From positions 62,001 through 126,000 of the forward strand of contig NZ_AMBZ01000005.1 of NCBI RefSeq assembly GCF_000293805.1: a stretch of DNA of 64,000 nucleotides. The letters run 5' to 3'. This document shows, one piece after another, positions 27,228 through 36,304 of the stretch; the first letter of the stretch is position 1; each line of letters opens with the position of its first letter. Position numbers and translations under genes: made by a program. The stretch comes from Paenibacillus alvei DSM 29. GTDB lineage: Bacteria; Bacillota; Bacilli; Paenibacillales; Paenibacillaceae. A model generated the notes under the pieces. That model worked only from the letters and a program-made list of their open reading frames with translations, did not search any database and was not told the origin of the DNA.

Positions 27228-27488
27228 CTATTTCATCAATTGTGATTTCATGTATTCATTAATTTTCAAATCCAACATGCTGCTAATCTCAATCACTGTC
27301 TCCGCAGTAAAGGATTGCTCCTCTTGAAACATTTGCTCCATCTGCTTGCGAAGGACAAGGATTTCATACTCAAGCGCCAGAAGCTTGGACGAAACGTTTC
27401 TTGTTCTGCCCGACCATCTCAAATGAGATCTTTCTTCTCTCACTGAACTATGCGGATACGACGTCAATGTATAGTTCGAACAAAACAA
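27228..27488 (-). CDS. Spo0E-family aspartyl-phosphate phosphatase
   Basis: An 86-residue protein whose last 50 residues match the Spo0E family: two helices, LALEYEILVLRKQMEQMFQ and AETVIEISSMLDLKINEYMK, with the conserved S-xxLD core (family SQxLDxxI). These proteins dephosphorylate Spo0A~P and delay sporulation. The start is read as TTG at 27488 because GGGAGG lies 9 nt upstream, leaving a roughly 33-residue N-terminal extension; an internal start is possible. A 27-bp palindrome lies between its promoter and ribosome site. Confidence 0.8.
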   Translation of the reverse strand: MFCSNYTLTSYPHSSVREERSHLRWSGRTRNVSSKLLALEYEILVLRKQMEQMFQEEQSFTAETVIEISSMLDLKINEYMKSQLMK

Positions 27489-27536
27489 TCGACCTTTCCT
27501 CCCTTCATGGCTTGACTAGAGTATCCTAGATATCTC

Positions 27537-27563
27537 CAACTGTTCCATAACATGGAACAGTTG
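27537..27563. promoter_or_regulatory. 27-bp palindrome in the leader of the Spo0E-like gene
   Basis: CAACTGTTCCAT (27537-27548) and ATGGAACAGTTG (27552-27563) are perfect 12-bp arms around AAC. Just upstream on the minus strand is an extended -10, TGGTATAAT (27584-27579 for the hexamer). With no T-run it is better read as an operator or an mRNA hairpin than as a terminator for alaT. Confidence 0.55.
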
Positions 27564-27635
27564 AGCGAGACATGTTATATTATACCAGAGGAAAAGAAAG
27601 AAAACTAGTTCATTTTCGTTGATTATGAATAAAAA

Positions 27636-28844
27636 TCACATTTCCTGCTTCATCTTGTCGAGAAAACGCCCCATACGGTCGAGAGCTTCATTCAACTGCG
27701 TAACAGATGTCGCATAAGAGCAGCGAATATGGCCCTCACCTCCCAGACCAAATACATCGCCGGGAACGGCTGCAACCTTAGCTTCGAACAGCAGCCGATG
27801 TGCAAATTGTTCCGAAGTAAGACCTGTAGACTTAATGGATGGGAATGCATAGAAGGCCCCTTGCGGCTCATGGCATTCCAGCCCAATCTCGCGGAAGCCG
27901 TTCACAACGAGACGTCTGCGCTGATTGTAAGACTCCATCATATGATCCTTCTCACTCATACCATTGCGCAGTGCCTCAAGTGCCGCAATTTGTCCCATAA
28001 TCGGTGCACACATGACGGTATATTGATGAATTTTCATCATCGCAGCAATGATTTCCGGATGACCGCATGCATACCCCATACGCCAGCCAGTCATCGCAAA
28101 TGCCTTGGAAAAGCCGCTGACAAGCACGGTTCTGTCCTTCATCCCCGGAATGGAAGCGAAGCTGACATGCTTCTGATCATACGTTAACTCCGCGTAAATT
28201 TCATCTGAAATCACGATCAGATCATGCTCTTCAACAATCTTGGCTATTGGCAGCCAGTCTTCATATGTCATGATGCCGCCCGTAGGATTGCTCGGATAGC
28301 ACAGAATCAGCACCTTGGACTTAGGTGTAATTTTGGCTTTTAACGCCTCCGCTGTCAGCTTGAATTGATTTTCAGCGTGCGTTTCAATTCCTACCGCTAC
28401 ACCACCGCCAATTGATACGATTGGTGAGTACGAGATATAGCACGGTTCTGGTATTAAAATTTCGTCGCCAGGCGCAACCAACGTCCGCAGCGCCAAGTCG
28501 ATGGCCTCCGATCCGCCAACCGTTACCAGCACTTCCTCTGACGGTTCATACTTCACATGGAATGAATGGTTTAAGTATTCTGCGATCGCTTCGCGAAGCT
28601 CCAGCATCCCTGCATTAGAGGTATACTTCGTACGACCGCGCTCCAATGAATATACGCAAGCTTCACGAACATGCCAAGGCGTGCAAAAATCCGGTTCCCC
28701 AACACCTAAAGTGATGATATCCTTGCTGGCATTAGCCAAATCGAAGAACTTGCGAATACCGGATGGGGCAATATCGCGCACGAGTGGATTAATGTAGCCG
28801 CTCATAGAGCGTACGCCAGCTTGCTTCTCTTCTTCTTTAATCAT
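27636..28844 (-). CDS. alaT: Class I/II aminotransferase, AlaT-like
   Basis: A 402-residue PLP aminotransferase. The PLP lysine is in SGFSKAFAMTGWRMGYACG, and LGVGEPDFCTPWHVR, CYPSNPTGG, VISDEIYAEL and HIRCSYATS are typical of the fold. With the Lrp-type gene immediately upstream the pair matches Bacillus alaR-alaT (yugG-yugH), where the enzyme makes alanine from pyruvate and glutamate. The alternative names patA or aspartate aminotransferase reflect broad family specificity. It starts 13 nt after the alaR stop. Confidence 0.85.
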   Translation of the reverse strand: MIKEEEKQAGVRSMSGYINPLVRDIAPSGIRKFFDLANASKDIITLGVGEPDFCTPWHVREACVYSLERGRTKYTSNAGMLELREAIAEYLNHSFHVKYEPSEEVLVTVGGSEAIDLALRTLVAPGDEILIPEPCYISYSPIVSIGGGVAVGIETHAENQFKLTAEALKAKITPKSKVLILCYPSNPTGGIMTYEDWLPIAKIVEEHDLIVISDEIYAELTYDQKHVSFASIPGMKDRTVLVSGFSKAFAMTGWRMGYACGHPEIIAAMMKIHQYTVMCAPIMGQIAALEALRNGMSEKDHMMESYNQRRRLVVNGFREIGLECHEPQGAFYAFPSIKSTGLTSEQFAHRLLFEAKVAAVPGDVFGLGGEGHIRCSYATSVTQLNEALDRMGRFLDKMKQEM

Positions 28845-28857
28845 GGTACATCACCTT

Positions 28858-29358
28858 TCACGGGGTAATTACGAGACGATGATCATCCTCGCGCTCTTCA
28901 TATATGATGCCATCCTGCTTATACTTCTTCAGGATGAAGTGAGTTTTGGTCGATAGAACTGATTCAATCGGAGACAGCTTGTCGGATACAAAGGAAGCCA
29001 CTTCACGCAGGTTCTTCCCTTCCACCTCAACAAGCAAATCATATGCACCGGACATTAAGTAGACGGATTTCACTTGCGGGAACAAATAAATCCGCTCAGC
29101 AATGCCCTCAAATCCGCGGCCGCGCTCAGGCGTAATTTGAACCTCAATGAGAGCCGTAACCGTCTCGTCGTCAACTTTGCTCCAATTCACTACCGTTGCA
29201 TATTTAACAATGACGTGCTCCTCTTCCATCTCGGCAATCGCAGTGCGTACCTTCTCTTCGTCCACGCCTAGCATCGTAGCGATGAGCGCCGGGGAACGAC
29301 GCGCGTCCTCTTTTAACAATTTCAGTATGCTAATATTAAAATCGCTCAATTCCTTCAT
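28858..29358 (-). CDS. alaR: Lrp/AsnC-family regulator, AlaR-like
   Basis: A 166-residue regulator with an N-terminal winged helix (ISILKLLKEDARRSPALIAT) and a C-terminal RAM/ACT-like ligand domain (VKSVYLMSGAYDLLVEVEGK). It most likely senses an amino acid and controls itself and the adjoining aminotransferase. ATG at 29358 follows GGAGGAACGA; an in-frame start to 29388 lacks a good site. Confidence 0.87.
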   Translation of the reverse strand: MKELSDFNISILKLLKEDARRSPALIATMLGVDEEKVRTAIAEMEEEHVIVKYATVVNWSKVDDETVTALIEVQITPERGRGFEGIAERIYLFPQVKSVYLMSGAYDLLVEVEGKNLREVASFVSDKLSPIESVLSTKTHFILKKYKQDGIIYEEREDDHRLVITP

Positions 29359-29580
29359 ATTCGTTCCTCCCTCGGCCTGCAGCGGCAAGCCGATTTTAGT
29401 GTAAATATGCTACATATGATACACCTTTTCACAGCCTCGTGCCAATAATCAGTGGTCTTCGCAATGAATCCGCTTTATCTCCTACAACTATGATACCTGT
29501 TGCCTTAATGGAATTGAAGGTCCACGGCCACGCGAAATTGCGGCTGTACTGGTTGGTCTTTGCATTGTTTGCCTCAGCAA

Positions 29581-29611
29581 GAGAAAAGGCTGCCGATGTG
29601 CTCAGCAGCCC
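29581..29611 (-). terminator. Intrinsic terminator after the coat protein genes
   Basis: On the minus strand GGCTGC and GCAGCC pair around an 11-nt loop, followed by TTTTCTCTT. It lies 11 nt after the stop at 29622. The following 29389-29580 holds no gene I can support. Confidence 0.7.
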
Positions 29612-29621
29612 TCTATCCTTT

Positions 29622-30020
29622 TTACATGTAATTGTTATAGTTCCCTTGGTGATGCTCTTGGGAAGGATAAGCATGCTGCTGATAGTGACCATATCCCGCT
29701 CCCGCTTGGCCAAGCTTCTGTTGTACGAACTGATTGCACTTCATTTGCAGCTGTTGATTGTCATTCAATAGCTTGTTTATCTCTTGACGCAAAGCAGGTG
29801 ACGCTACGGAATACATATTATTTTGTTCCATAATCGTGAACAGCTGACCTTGCAGCGTTAACGTGCTATGCGTTAACTCAGTGAACATCTGCCGTACCAC
29901 CGGACAGGCAGCCTCCGTAACACCTGTTGTATATTCGCGAGAGGTTCGCTTCAAATCTGCCAAGATCGAAGACAGCAAGTCCTTTTCTTGCATGAATTGA
30001 TTATTTTGAGCTCCATTCAT
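29622..30020 (-). CDS. Spore coat protein, CotF-like
   Basis: A 132-residue protein. Residues 10-105 match the coat F family helical domain (EKDLLSSILADLKRTSREYT, ITEAACPVVRQMFTEL-like VTEAACPVVRQMFTEL, LLNDNQQLQMKCNQFVQQKL). The tail is rich in His, Gln, Tyr and Asn. Such proteins are made in the mother cell and assembled on the spore surface. A second related small gene lies 27 nt upstream, so the two are probably one sigma-E or sigma-K unit; no promoter was assigned. Confidence 0.8.
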   Translation of the reverse strand: MNGAQNNQFMQEKDLLSSILADLKRTSREYTTGVTEAACPVVRQMFTELTHSTLTLQGQLFTIMEQNNMYSVASPALRQEINKLLNDNQQLQMKCNQFVQQKLGQAGAGYGHYQQHAYPSQEHHQGNYNNYM

Positions 30021-30047
30021 ACTGCGGCTCCTCCTTCATTCCTTCTA

Positions 30048-30317
30048 TTATTGAGATTGCTGCGGGCTGGTTGGCGCCAAATGTGCGTGCTGCTGTAGAG
30101 TATGCAGCAATGCATTCATGTGCTGCTGATGAACATTGATCATTTGTGTCAGCGCCTGTTGAACGCCGGGAGTTGTCGCTATCGAAGCGGTTGCCGCACA
30201 TTGCTTGATAAGCAAATCTTCATTGGAAATGGAGTCAACGATATACTCTAATTCTTTCGCTGATAATGGCTTCATAGAGCCTTGATGTGACTGTTGGTTA
30301 TGCTGAGCATATTGCAT
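30048..30317 (-). CDS. Small coat-associated protein, CotF-like partner
   Basis: An 89-residue protein rich in Gln and His, with a helical centre (LSAKELEYIVDSISNEDLLI, then QCAATASIATTPGVQQALTQ). It resembles short coat F-type proteins and lies directly upstream of the CotF-like gene. GGAGT precedes the ATG. Role inferred from context. Confidence 0.65.
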   Translation of the reverse strand: MQYAQHNQQSHQGSMKPLSAKELEYIVDSISNEDLLIKQCAATASIATTPGVQQALTQMINVHQQHMNALLHTLQQHAHLAPTSPQQSQ

Positions 30318-30424
30318 CTGAGCATACTCCTTTCATCATGTCTGTAGGTTGTTGTTCTCTATGTATTATGAACCCAATATCAGGGAAATATGTAACCGAA
30401 AATACAGAATAAGGGGGAAAACCC

Positions 30425-30669
30425 GTGGATTTACTATATGGATCGCGTTCTTGGGAACCTATATTGCCTAAAAGGATTGCACATTCTCCCTGACAACACA
30501 CAGTGGGGATCTGCATAAGATACGGCAAGAACGCTTTTTTGATTTGGGAAACGAAGCGGCATTTTATACTTGCGAACCTCAACTGATAAGCGAATTGTTG
30601 CAGGTGGGTGTTACGATTGAATGTGGTTCCCATCCAGACGCTGGACTATTTCGGTATTCGAGGAGATAA
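30425..30669 (+). pseudogene. Small gene of unknown function, apparent one-base deletion
   Basis: GTG at 30425 follows AAGGGGG with 7 nt spacing and opens DLLYGSRSWEPILPK. The frame then closes at a TGA near 30493, but the next frame runs on as KDCTFSLTTHSGDLHK, QERFFDLGNEAAFYTCEPQL and ISELLQVGVTIECGSHPDAG to a TAA at 30667. Adding one A to the A4 run near 30473-30476 joins them into 81 residues. I do not recognise the family. This is what the 440-nt stretch between the coat and MFS genes holds. Confidence 0.5.
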
Positions 30670-30720
30670 GTTGTGAATCGAGATTGACGTCATATCCTTA
30701 TTTGAGAATGTAATGCATGA

Positions 30721-30756
30721 AAGCCCCACTGCTTCTATGAAGCATGCAGGGCTTTA
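30721..30756 (-). terminator. Hairpin after the MFS gene
   Basis: On the minus strand AAAGCCC and GCTTC arms pair with GAAGC and GGGCTTT around ATA, followed by only a short T-rich stretch. It directly follows the stop at 30758. Confidence 0.5.
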
Positions 30757-30757
30757 C

Positions 30758-31963
30758 TTATTTCCCCGGAGGATGATTTTTCACTAATGTTCGGACACAT
30801 ATTGCACTGATAATCGGAAACGCTCCAATGACAGTCAAAAAAGCAACGACTACCGCATCTGTCGTTTTCCATTGAACAACAACTAAATAGGCTGCAACTC
30901 CCACCATTCGCCCAATCAGCAGGCCAAATTCACGCAATACCGTCAGTTCGACGCGCTGTGATGCGGACTGCTCATTTACTCCCATAATGTCGAAAGTAAC
31001 CGACGTCATTGGGATAACGAATAATGGTGAGAACAAAGAAGTAATGACACCGAATAGCAACAGACTTCCATATCCAACATGGAAAAACAGTGGAATGACC
31101 GCAAGTGCCATAGCAATTGTTCCGAGAAACAAACCCGGTGCACGGAAGGCCGGGCGCATAATCTTACCGATTACATAGAAGCTGCCTAATGCAGCAGCTG
31201 AAGTAATTAGCGTGTAATTCCCCAGCTTCATTTCGTTTGTCGTCGCAATATACACCACCAGTCCAATTAAGAAAGCGAAGACACCATCCCTGACACCTTG
31301 TGCAGCCAGCGCCGGCAGCGCGAGCCTCCAAGGACTATCGGTGGATTTCCACTCTGTAAAGGGCAGCGTCCAGTTATAATGCCCCTCAGGAGGACGCTTG
31401 CGCAGCCAAAAGCTGAAAATAATTGCCCCAATAAACACCCCGAACGAAACGGTAAAGATAATGCGATAACCTATCCCATCGCCAAGCTTGGAGATCAGAT
31501 AACCGGAAGCCCACGGTGCAGCCATACCGCAGCATGATCCAATTAGGCCGGCCCAGCCATTATATAGGTCACGATTGTCAGGGTCTGTTACCTCAAAATA
31601 CACCACGTTATAAGCAAGCCAAAAGGCCCCGAATGCTGCACCTAGCAGGAATCCCAGCAGCCATATGTAATCAACAGCACCTTTGCCGAGCCAAAGCACA
31701 GCTGCATAGAAGGCTCCCGCTAATCCGATTCCAAGCCGCAAGCAATTCATTTTGTTGCCTTCCTTTACCCACTTGCCGGCAAAATAGAAGACCAATCCAC
31801 TGGATATTTGCTGACTGAACGCAAACCAGCCGATTAAGCTGTAATCGGAGGCTGCCTTCCATAGAAAAACATTGACGAATGCCCCGGATAGAGCATTCGC
31901 CAACGAAAAGAGGCCAAAAACGATCAACAGCAAAAGCGATTGAGCGTCAAGACGCGCTGTCAC
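30758..31963 (-). CDS. MFS transporter
   Basis: A 401-residue membrane protein with about twelve hydrophobic segments and the cytoplasmic loops of the major facilitator superfamily (GYRIIFTVSFGVFIGAII, WLRKRPPEG in the middle). It most resembles the YqgE/YkuC-like MFS branch seen in spore formers, but the substrate cannot be named. AGGGGTTCCC precedes the start at 31963. It is the last gene in a same-strand series beginning with mutS2. Confidence 0.85.
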   Translation of the reverse strand: MTARLDAQSLLLLIVFGLFSLANALSGAFVNVFLWKAASDYSLIGWFAFSQQISSGLVFYFAGKWVKEGNKMNCLRLGIGLAGAFYAAVLWLGKGAVDYIWLLGFLLGAAFGAFWLAYNVVYFEVTDPDNRDLYNGWAGLIGSCCGMAAPWASGYLISKLGDGIGYRIIFTVSFGVFIGAIIFSFWLRKRPPEGHYNWTLPFTEWKSTDSPWRLALPALAAQGVRDGVFAFLIGLVVYIATTNEMKLGNYTLITSAAALGSFYVIGKIMRPAFRAPGLFLGTIAMALAVIPLFFHVGYGSLLLFGVITSLFSPLFVIPMTSVTFDIMGVNEQSASQRVELTVLREFGLLIGRMVGVAAYLVVVQWKTTDAVVVAFLTVIGAFPIISAICVRTLVKNHPPGK

Positions 31964-32051
31964 GAAGGGAACCCCTCCCTTGCTTAATCGGGCATATAGC
32001 CCTCTTCGTTACAGCTTTTAAGTTGCCCTAAAGCAGGCGTCTTATGATATT

Positions 32052-32582
32052 TTATTCTGACTGCGCGCGGCGAACGACTTCCATCAACGGCTCACGATGC
32101 GGTTCGGCCAATACTTTTGATACTTGGAAGCATGATGTGCACACATATACATTCATTCGGAAAGGCGCCGTTACAATTGGCTCCTTCAACGATTCTGATA
32201 CATTCGGCTCAAAATGATTGGAGCTAATGGTTTCTGTGCCGGCCAGCAACATATATTCTCTGCATTGTGGACATTCTGGTACTTCAGCTTGTCCATGCAG
32301 TGCCTTGTCCACTCCCTCTTGATAGCGCAAGGAATCTGAATCGCCGAACATGGCAGCATCCTCTGCCCATCCGAAGTTGGACCAGCCTTTTTCTTCTGCT
32401 TCTTCCTGATCATGCTCGTGCTCATCATGATCGCCATGCTGCTTATCGGGGTCATGCTCAATATCTACATTCAATGTTCGATAAGCATTCAGTTCATTGT
32501 GGCAATGTGGGCACTCCTCTTCAGGACCAAGCACCTCATCCCACACAATTTCCGTATCACACCAAGGACAAATTTGACTCAT
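32052..32582 (-). CDS. Zinc-ribbon protein of unknown function
   Basis: A 176-residue cytoplasmic protein with an N-terminal zinc ribbon (CPWCDTEIVWDE, CPHCHNEL), a His/Asp/Glu-rich linker (DHDEHEHDQEEAEE), and a second pair of Cys motifs (CPQCREYM and VYVCTSCFQVSK). It should bind two metal ions. The function is unknown; the His/Asp linker could also bind metal. AAAGGCAGG precedes the ATG. Confidence 0.7.
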   Translation of the reverse strand: MSQICPWCDTEIVWDEVLGPEEECPHCHNELNAYRTLNVDIEHDPDKQHGDHDEHEHDQEEAEEKGWSNFGWAEDAAMFGDSDSLRYQEGVDKALHGQAEVPECPQCREYMLLAGTETISSNHFEPNVSESLKEPIVTAPFRMNVYVCTSCFQVSKVLAEPHREPLMEVVRRAQSE

Positions 32583-32718
32583 GTCCTATCAACCTGCCTT
32601 TCGTAAATGAGAAGGCTCCTTCAATTGCTTGCAGAGCACATCCCTCAGTTATCTTAGATGTCTTCACTCAATATCGTTATACTCGTCCGTGCCTGGCTGC
32701 TACTACTGATAACAGCTT

Positions 32719-32799
32719 CTACAGGTTCACCCAATACACGATTCCGATAATAATAAATATCGCTGCCAATGCAAACAGTGTTCCCCATAAGTACTTCAT
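32719..32799 (-). CDS. 26-residue single-span membrane peptide
   Basis: ATG at 32799 with GGAGG 6 nt upstream encodes MKYLWGTLFALAAIFIIIG and ends VYWVNL before TAG at 32719. It is one hydrophobic helix with a Lys near the start, the usual look of a small membrane protein. It lies 44 nt downstream of the DUF350 gene on the same strand. Function unknown. Confidence 0.6.
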   Translation of the reverse strand: MKYLWGTLFALAAIFIIIGIVYWVNL

Positions 32800-32843
32800 G
32801 CAAGACCTCCGCTGCGATAGTAACGAACCTCAAACCTACTGAT

Positions 32844-33269
32844 CTATTTAATGCTAGCTCCAATAATGTAGGACATGGATACCGAGATCACCATAGACAA
32901 TAAGCCTACTGCACGATTATCCTTTTGAATCTCATCGTCCAACTTGAAGTACGGCATCAAAAATCCAAACAAAAAGTAAGCCAATAACAGCAGTACATAC
33001 CCAAGGGCCGCCCATGTCAATGATGCATACAGTGTATCCCGCGCTACCATTCCGAAGCGAAAGATATTGCAAATCCCGAAGATTTTACCGGATGTGGCCA
33101 TCGCAACACTAATATTTCCTTTGCGAATTTCTTCCCAGCATCTGTATCGCGTCACTAATTCAAATATGGACAAAAACAACACAAGCGCCAGCACGGTTAC
33201 AGAAAAATAGGCACACATGGATACGTATGGGTTACTAAGCCATTGCTCAATAAATCGTTCCACATTCAT
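32844..33269 (-). CDS. DUF350-family membrane protein
   Basis: A 141-residue protein with four membrane spans and the DUF350 (YjfL) pattern of two repeated hairpins (YFSVTVLALVLFLSIFELVT; ALGYVLLLLAYFLFG). The role is unknown. GGGGAGGATG includes the ribosome site and the ATG at 33269. It begins 16 nt after the mutS2 stop, so it is probably in the mutS2 operon. Confidence 0.85.
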   Translation of the reverse strand: MNVERFIEQWLSNPYVSMCAYFSVTVLALVLFLSIFELVTRYRCWEEIRKGNISVAMATSGKIFGICNIFRFGMVARDTLYASLTWAALGYVLLLLAYFLFGFLMPYFKLDDEIQKDNRAVGLLSMVISVSMSYIIGASIK

Positions 33270-33285
33270 CCTCCCCGGTTCACTG

Positions 33286-35649
33286 TTACTTCAGTTCTGC
33301 AACTGTAATTCCTGTACCACCCTCACCATAGTTGCCGAGACGGAACGTCTTCACATGTTTATGCTTGCGCAGGAACTCCTGGATTCCCGTTCTCAGAATT
33401 CCCGTCCCCTTGCCATGAATGATGTACACTTGTCCCAAATTAGCGAGCAGCGCCTCATCCAGGAACCGATCCACCTCAATGATGGCCTCTTCCAAGTTGG
33501 CTCCGCGCAAGTCAAGCTCAGAACGTACATTATCTGCTCGTGTACGCTTCACATTTGTGCCTGTTTTGACAGACTTGCTGCTCTGCTTCGAAGCCGAGGA
33601 AGTGACAAGTTCCAGATCGTCCATTGGAACCTTCATTTTCATAATGCCAAGCTGCACGACTGCTTCGTTGCCCGCCAGTTCGACTACGCTGCCCTTCTGA
33701 TTCAAGCTGTACACCATAACGTCATCCCCAGCTTCAATCTTGCGAGCCTGCTTCTTCGCTGGCTTCGCCTTGGAGGCAAGCTTGCTTGCTGGAGCAGCTT
33801 CATCCAGCCGCTTGCGCGCCTCGGTTAGCAGATGCTCCTTCACATTTACGCCTTCCTGAGCGAGCAGCTTCAGTTCAGTAATGATGTCATCCGCTTCATG
33901 ACGCGCTTTACGAACGATTTCGCGCGCTTCCTCGGAAGCACGCTCGATTCGCTTGTCGCGCTCTGCGTGAAGCTTCGCTTCCTCAGAGGCAAGCACTGCT
34001 CGAAGATGCTCTGTTTCCTTCCGTATCCTCTCCGCTTCCTCGCGTTCCGCTTCTGCACGAAGACGGTTCTCCTCTAGTGAAGCGATCATCGTCTCGATAC
34101 GCATATCCTCTTCTGTCACTTCTCCACGAGCATGTTCAATAATGGAGGATGGCAGGCCAAGGCGTTCTGCAATTGCAAATGCATTGCTTCGGCCTGGAAC
34201 ACCAACAAGAAGTCTATACGTTGGACGCAGTGTTTGCACATCAAATTCCATGCTGGCATTAATAACGCCCTTGCGCTCATATGCATATGCCTTCAGCTCA
34301 CTATAGTGAGTGGTTGCAACGATTCTGCAGCCCAGGCGATGAATATGTTCGAGAATCGCAATCGCCAAAGCAGAACCTTCCGCAGGATCTGTTCCCGCTC
34401 CAAGCTCGTCTAGCAGCACAAGACTTTTCGGTGTCATTTCACCTAAAATGCGAATAATGTTCGTCAAATGACTGGAGAACGTACTCAAGCTTTGCTCAAT
34501 ACTTTGCTCATCACCGATGTCGGCGTAAATGGCATCAAATACACACATTTGGCTGCCGTCCTGCGCCGGTATAAATAAACCAGACATGGACATAAGGCTC
34601 AGCAGCCCCATCGTTTTCAACGATACTGTCTTACCACCTGTGTTCGGTCCAGTAACAATGATTGAGGTATAGTCATTGCCAAGCTCCACGTCAATTGGCA
34701 CAACTTTTTCCCTATCGATAAGCGGGTGGCGGCCTTTAATCAGCTTCATATAACCGCGGTCATTCATGCGTGGCAGCGTAGCTTTCATCTCATGCGCTAA
34801 GCGAGCCTTGGCAAAGATAAAATCCAACTGCTCCATGATATCTGTATCATTCAATAATAGATCCACCTGCAAACCTACATGTTCGGTCAATTGAGACAGA
34901 ATCCGTTCAATTTCACGCTCTTCTTTGAGCTTCGTTTCCCGCAGCTTGTTATTCAGCGTAACAATCGCTTCCGGCTCGATGAAGAGCGTAGCACCAGAGC
35001 TTGATTGGTCATGTACAATTCCGCCATAATGACCGCGGTATTCTGACTTAACCGGGATTACATACCGGTCATTTCGGATAGTGATGAGTTGCTCCTGCAG
35101 CATCTTGGATGCATTGGATGATCGAATCATCGATTCCAGTTTTTCCCGAATACGGGCTTCTCCGATGCGCAGCTCGCGACGTGCAGCTGCCAGCTCCGAA
35201 CTGGCTTGATCCAGCACTTCACCCTGCTCGTCGATACAGCGTCTAATCTCATCTTCCAATTCTTTTTGCCAGCTTAAAGAATCCGCCAGCTCCATCATCA
35301 GCGGCACCGGGTTGTCCTCATGTACACTCTCAATATGGCGTCTCACGCGACGACCTGCGAAGATCAGCACGGAAATCTCCCACAATTCATTTGCGCTTAG
35401 CATTGCATTAATGCGTGCGCGCTTTACGGCAGGGCGTATATCGGCAACACCAGAGAAGGGAGCTCCGCCCTTCAACCGATCTATCGTCATCGCCTCATCC
35501 GTCGCCTGCAGGCGACGCTTCACTTCCTCCAAATCCGTGCTCGGCAGCAGGGACAAGGAAGCATGTTCCCCTAACGGGGTAGCCGCATGTCGGGCAAGCG
35601 ATTGCAGTATTTTATGGTAATCCATTGTTTTTAAAATTTTCGAGTCCAA
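33286..35649 (-). CDS. mutS2: Endonuclease MutS2
   Basis: A 787-residue ATPase related to MutS. In Bacillus it splits stalled ribosomes and in other species suppresses recombination. The order is core and clamp helices (30-290), ATPase with Walker A TGPNTGGKTVSLKT and LLDELGAGTDPAEGSALA, a coiled region with an Arg/Glu-rich stretch (510-610), a KOW-like part, and a C-terminal Smr nuclease domain with LDLRGANLEEA and YIIHGKGTGILRTGI. TTG at 35649 is used because the N-terminus (KILKTMDYHKILQSL, HAATPLG) then lines up with Bacillus MutS2; GAGGAG lies 12 nt upstream. Confidence 0.96.
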   Translation of the reverse strand: MDSKILKTMDYHKILQSLARHAATPLGEHASLSLLPSTDLEEVKRRLQATDEAMTIDRLKGGAPFSGVADIRPAVKRARINAMLSANELWEISVLIFAGRRVRRHIESVHEDNPVPLMMELADSLSWQKELEDEIRRCIDEQGEVLDQASSELAAARRELRIGEARIREKLESMIRSSNASKMLQEQLITIRNDRYVIPVKSEYRGHYGGIVHDQSSSGATLFIEPEAIVTLNNKLRETKLKEEREIERILSQLTEHVGLQVDLLLNDTDIMEQLDFIFAKARLAHEMKATLPRMNDRGYMKLIKGRHPLIDREKVVPIDVELGNDYTSIIVTGPNTGGKTVSLKTMGLLSLMSMSGLFIPAQDGSQMCVFDAIYADIGDEQSIEQSLSTFSSHLTNIIRILGEMTPKSLVLLDELGAGTDPAEGSALAIAILEHIHRLGCRIVATTHYSELKAYAYERKGVINASMEFDVQTLRPTYRLLVGVPGRSNAFAIAERLGLPSSIIEHARGEVTEEDMRIETMIASLEENRLRAEAEREEAERIRKETEHLRAVLASEEAKLHAERDKRIERASEEAREIVRKARHEADDIITELKLLAQEGVNVKEHLLTEARKRLDEAAPASKLASKAKPAKKQARKIEAGDDVMVYSLNQKGSVVELAGNEAVVQLGIMKMKVPMDDLELVTSSASKQSSKSVKTGTNVKRTRADNVRSELDLRGANLEEAIIEVDRFLDEALLANLGQVYIIHGKGTGILRTGIQEFLRKHKHVKTFRLGNYGEGGTGITVAELK

Positions 35650-35803
35650 AACAAGTCACGGCTCCTCTCGCTGTTCATTATAGCGGTATACCGAAATAAT
35701 GGCTATCCAATGTCTGAACATGCCACTCATGAATATCGCGGATAAGGTTACAATAATTGTTGCACAAACCTATACCCTTCAAACGAGTAAGGAGGAAAAG
35801 TCC

Positions 35804-36160
35804 ATGAGTTTTCTCGGTCATGTCGTTCGATTCATTGTGGCAGCCATCGTATTGATGGTTACGGGCTGGATTGTGCCGATGTTTACCGTAGGCGGTTTCT
35901 GGAGTGCCTTAATCCTTGCCTTAGTCATAGCCTTATTCGGCTGGATTGTCGAAGGCATTTTTGGAAAAAGAGTCACGCCGTTCGGACGCGGGATCGTTGG
36001 CTTCATCGCCAGCGCCGTCGTCATTTACATCGCTCAATTCTTTGTTGGCGGTGTATCCGTCTCGGTACTTGGCGCTATTATTGCAGCGCTTGTCATTGGA
36101 TTGATCGACTTGTTCATTCCAGTTGCGACACCATTCGAAGCTGGCCGCGAGTCCAAATAA
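35804..36160 (+). CDS. Phage holin family (Phage_holin_4_2/YvlD-like) membrane protein
   Basis: A 118-residue protein with four membrane spans: RFIVAAIVLMVTGWIVPMF, WSALILALVIALFGWIVEGI, IVGFIASAVVIYIAQF and LGAIIAALVIGLIDLFI. The family is named after holins but is widespread in chromosomes (YvlD) with unknown roles. AAGGAGGAAA precedes the ATG at 35804, which removes 35 non-membrane residues of the longer reading. Divergent from mutS2; no lysis gene is nearby. Confidence 0.8.
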   Translation: MSFLGHVVRFIVAAIVLMVTGWIVPMFTVGGFWSALILALVIALFGWIVEGIFGKRVTPFGRGIVGFIASAVVIYIAQFFVGGVSVSVLGAIIAALVIGLIDLFIPVATPFEAGRESK

Positions 36161-36304
36161 CGGCCTAATGTCTCGAGGGCTGCTTCCTTCGTTCTGAATG
36201 AGCGAGTCCATGTATAACCCCCTTCTCTTCGCTCCATACATGCAATGGAAAAAGTTGATACTTTCCGTTACACTATATGGACGAGGAGAGGAGGAATTAT
36301 ACAA

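Noticed and set aside
29429..29577. Minus-strand peptide frame downstream of the coat genes (NQYSRNFAWPWTFNSIKA, VVGDKADSLRRPLIIG)
   Set aside because: It lies beyond a terminator, has no start codon or ribosome site of its own and resembles no family I know.
35804..36160. Holin for the tail locus
   Set aside because: The Phage_holin_4_2/YvlD family is common in chromosomes, and the gene is over 10 kb from the tail genes in an unrelated context.
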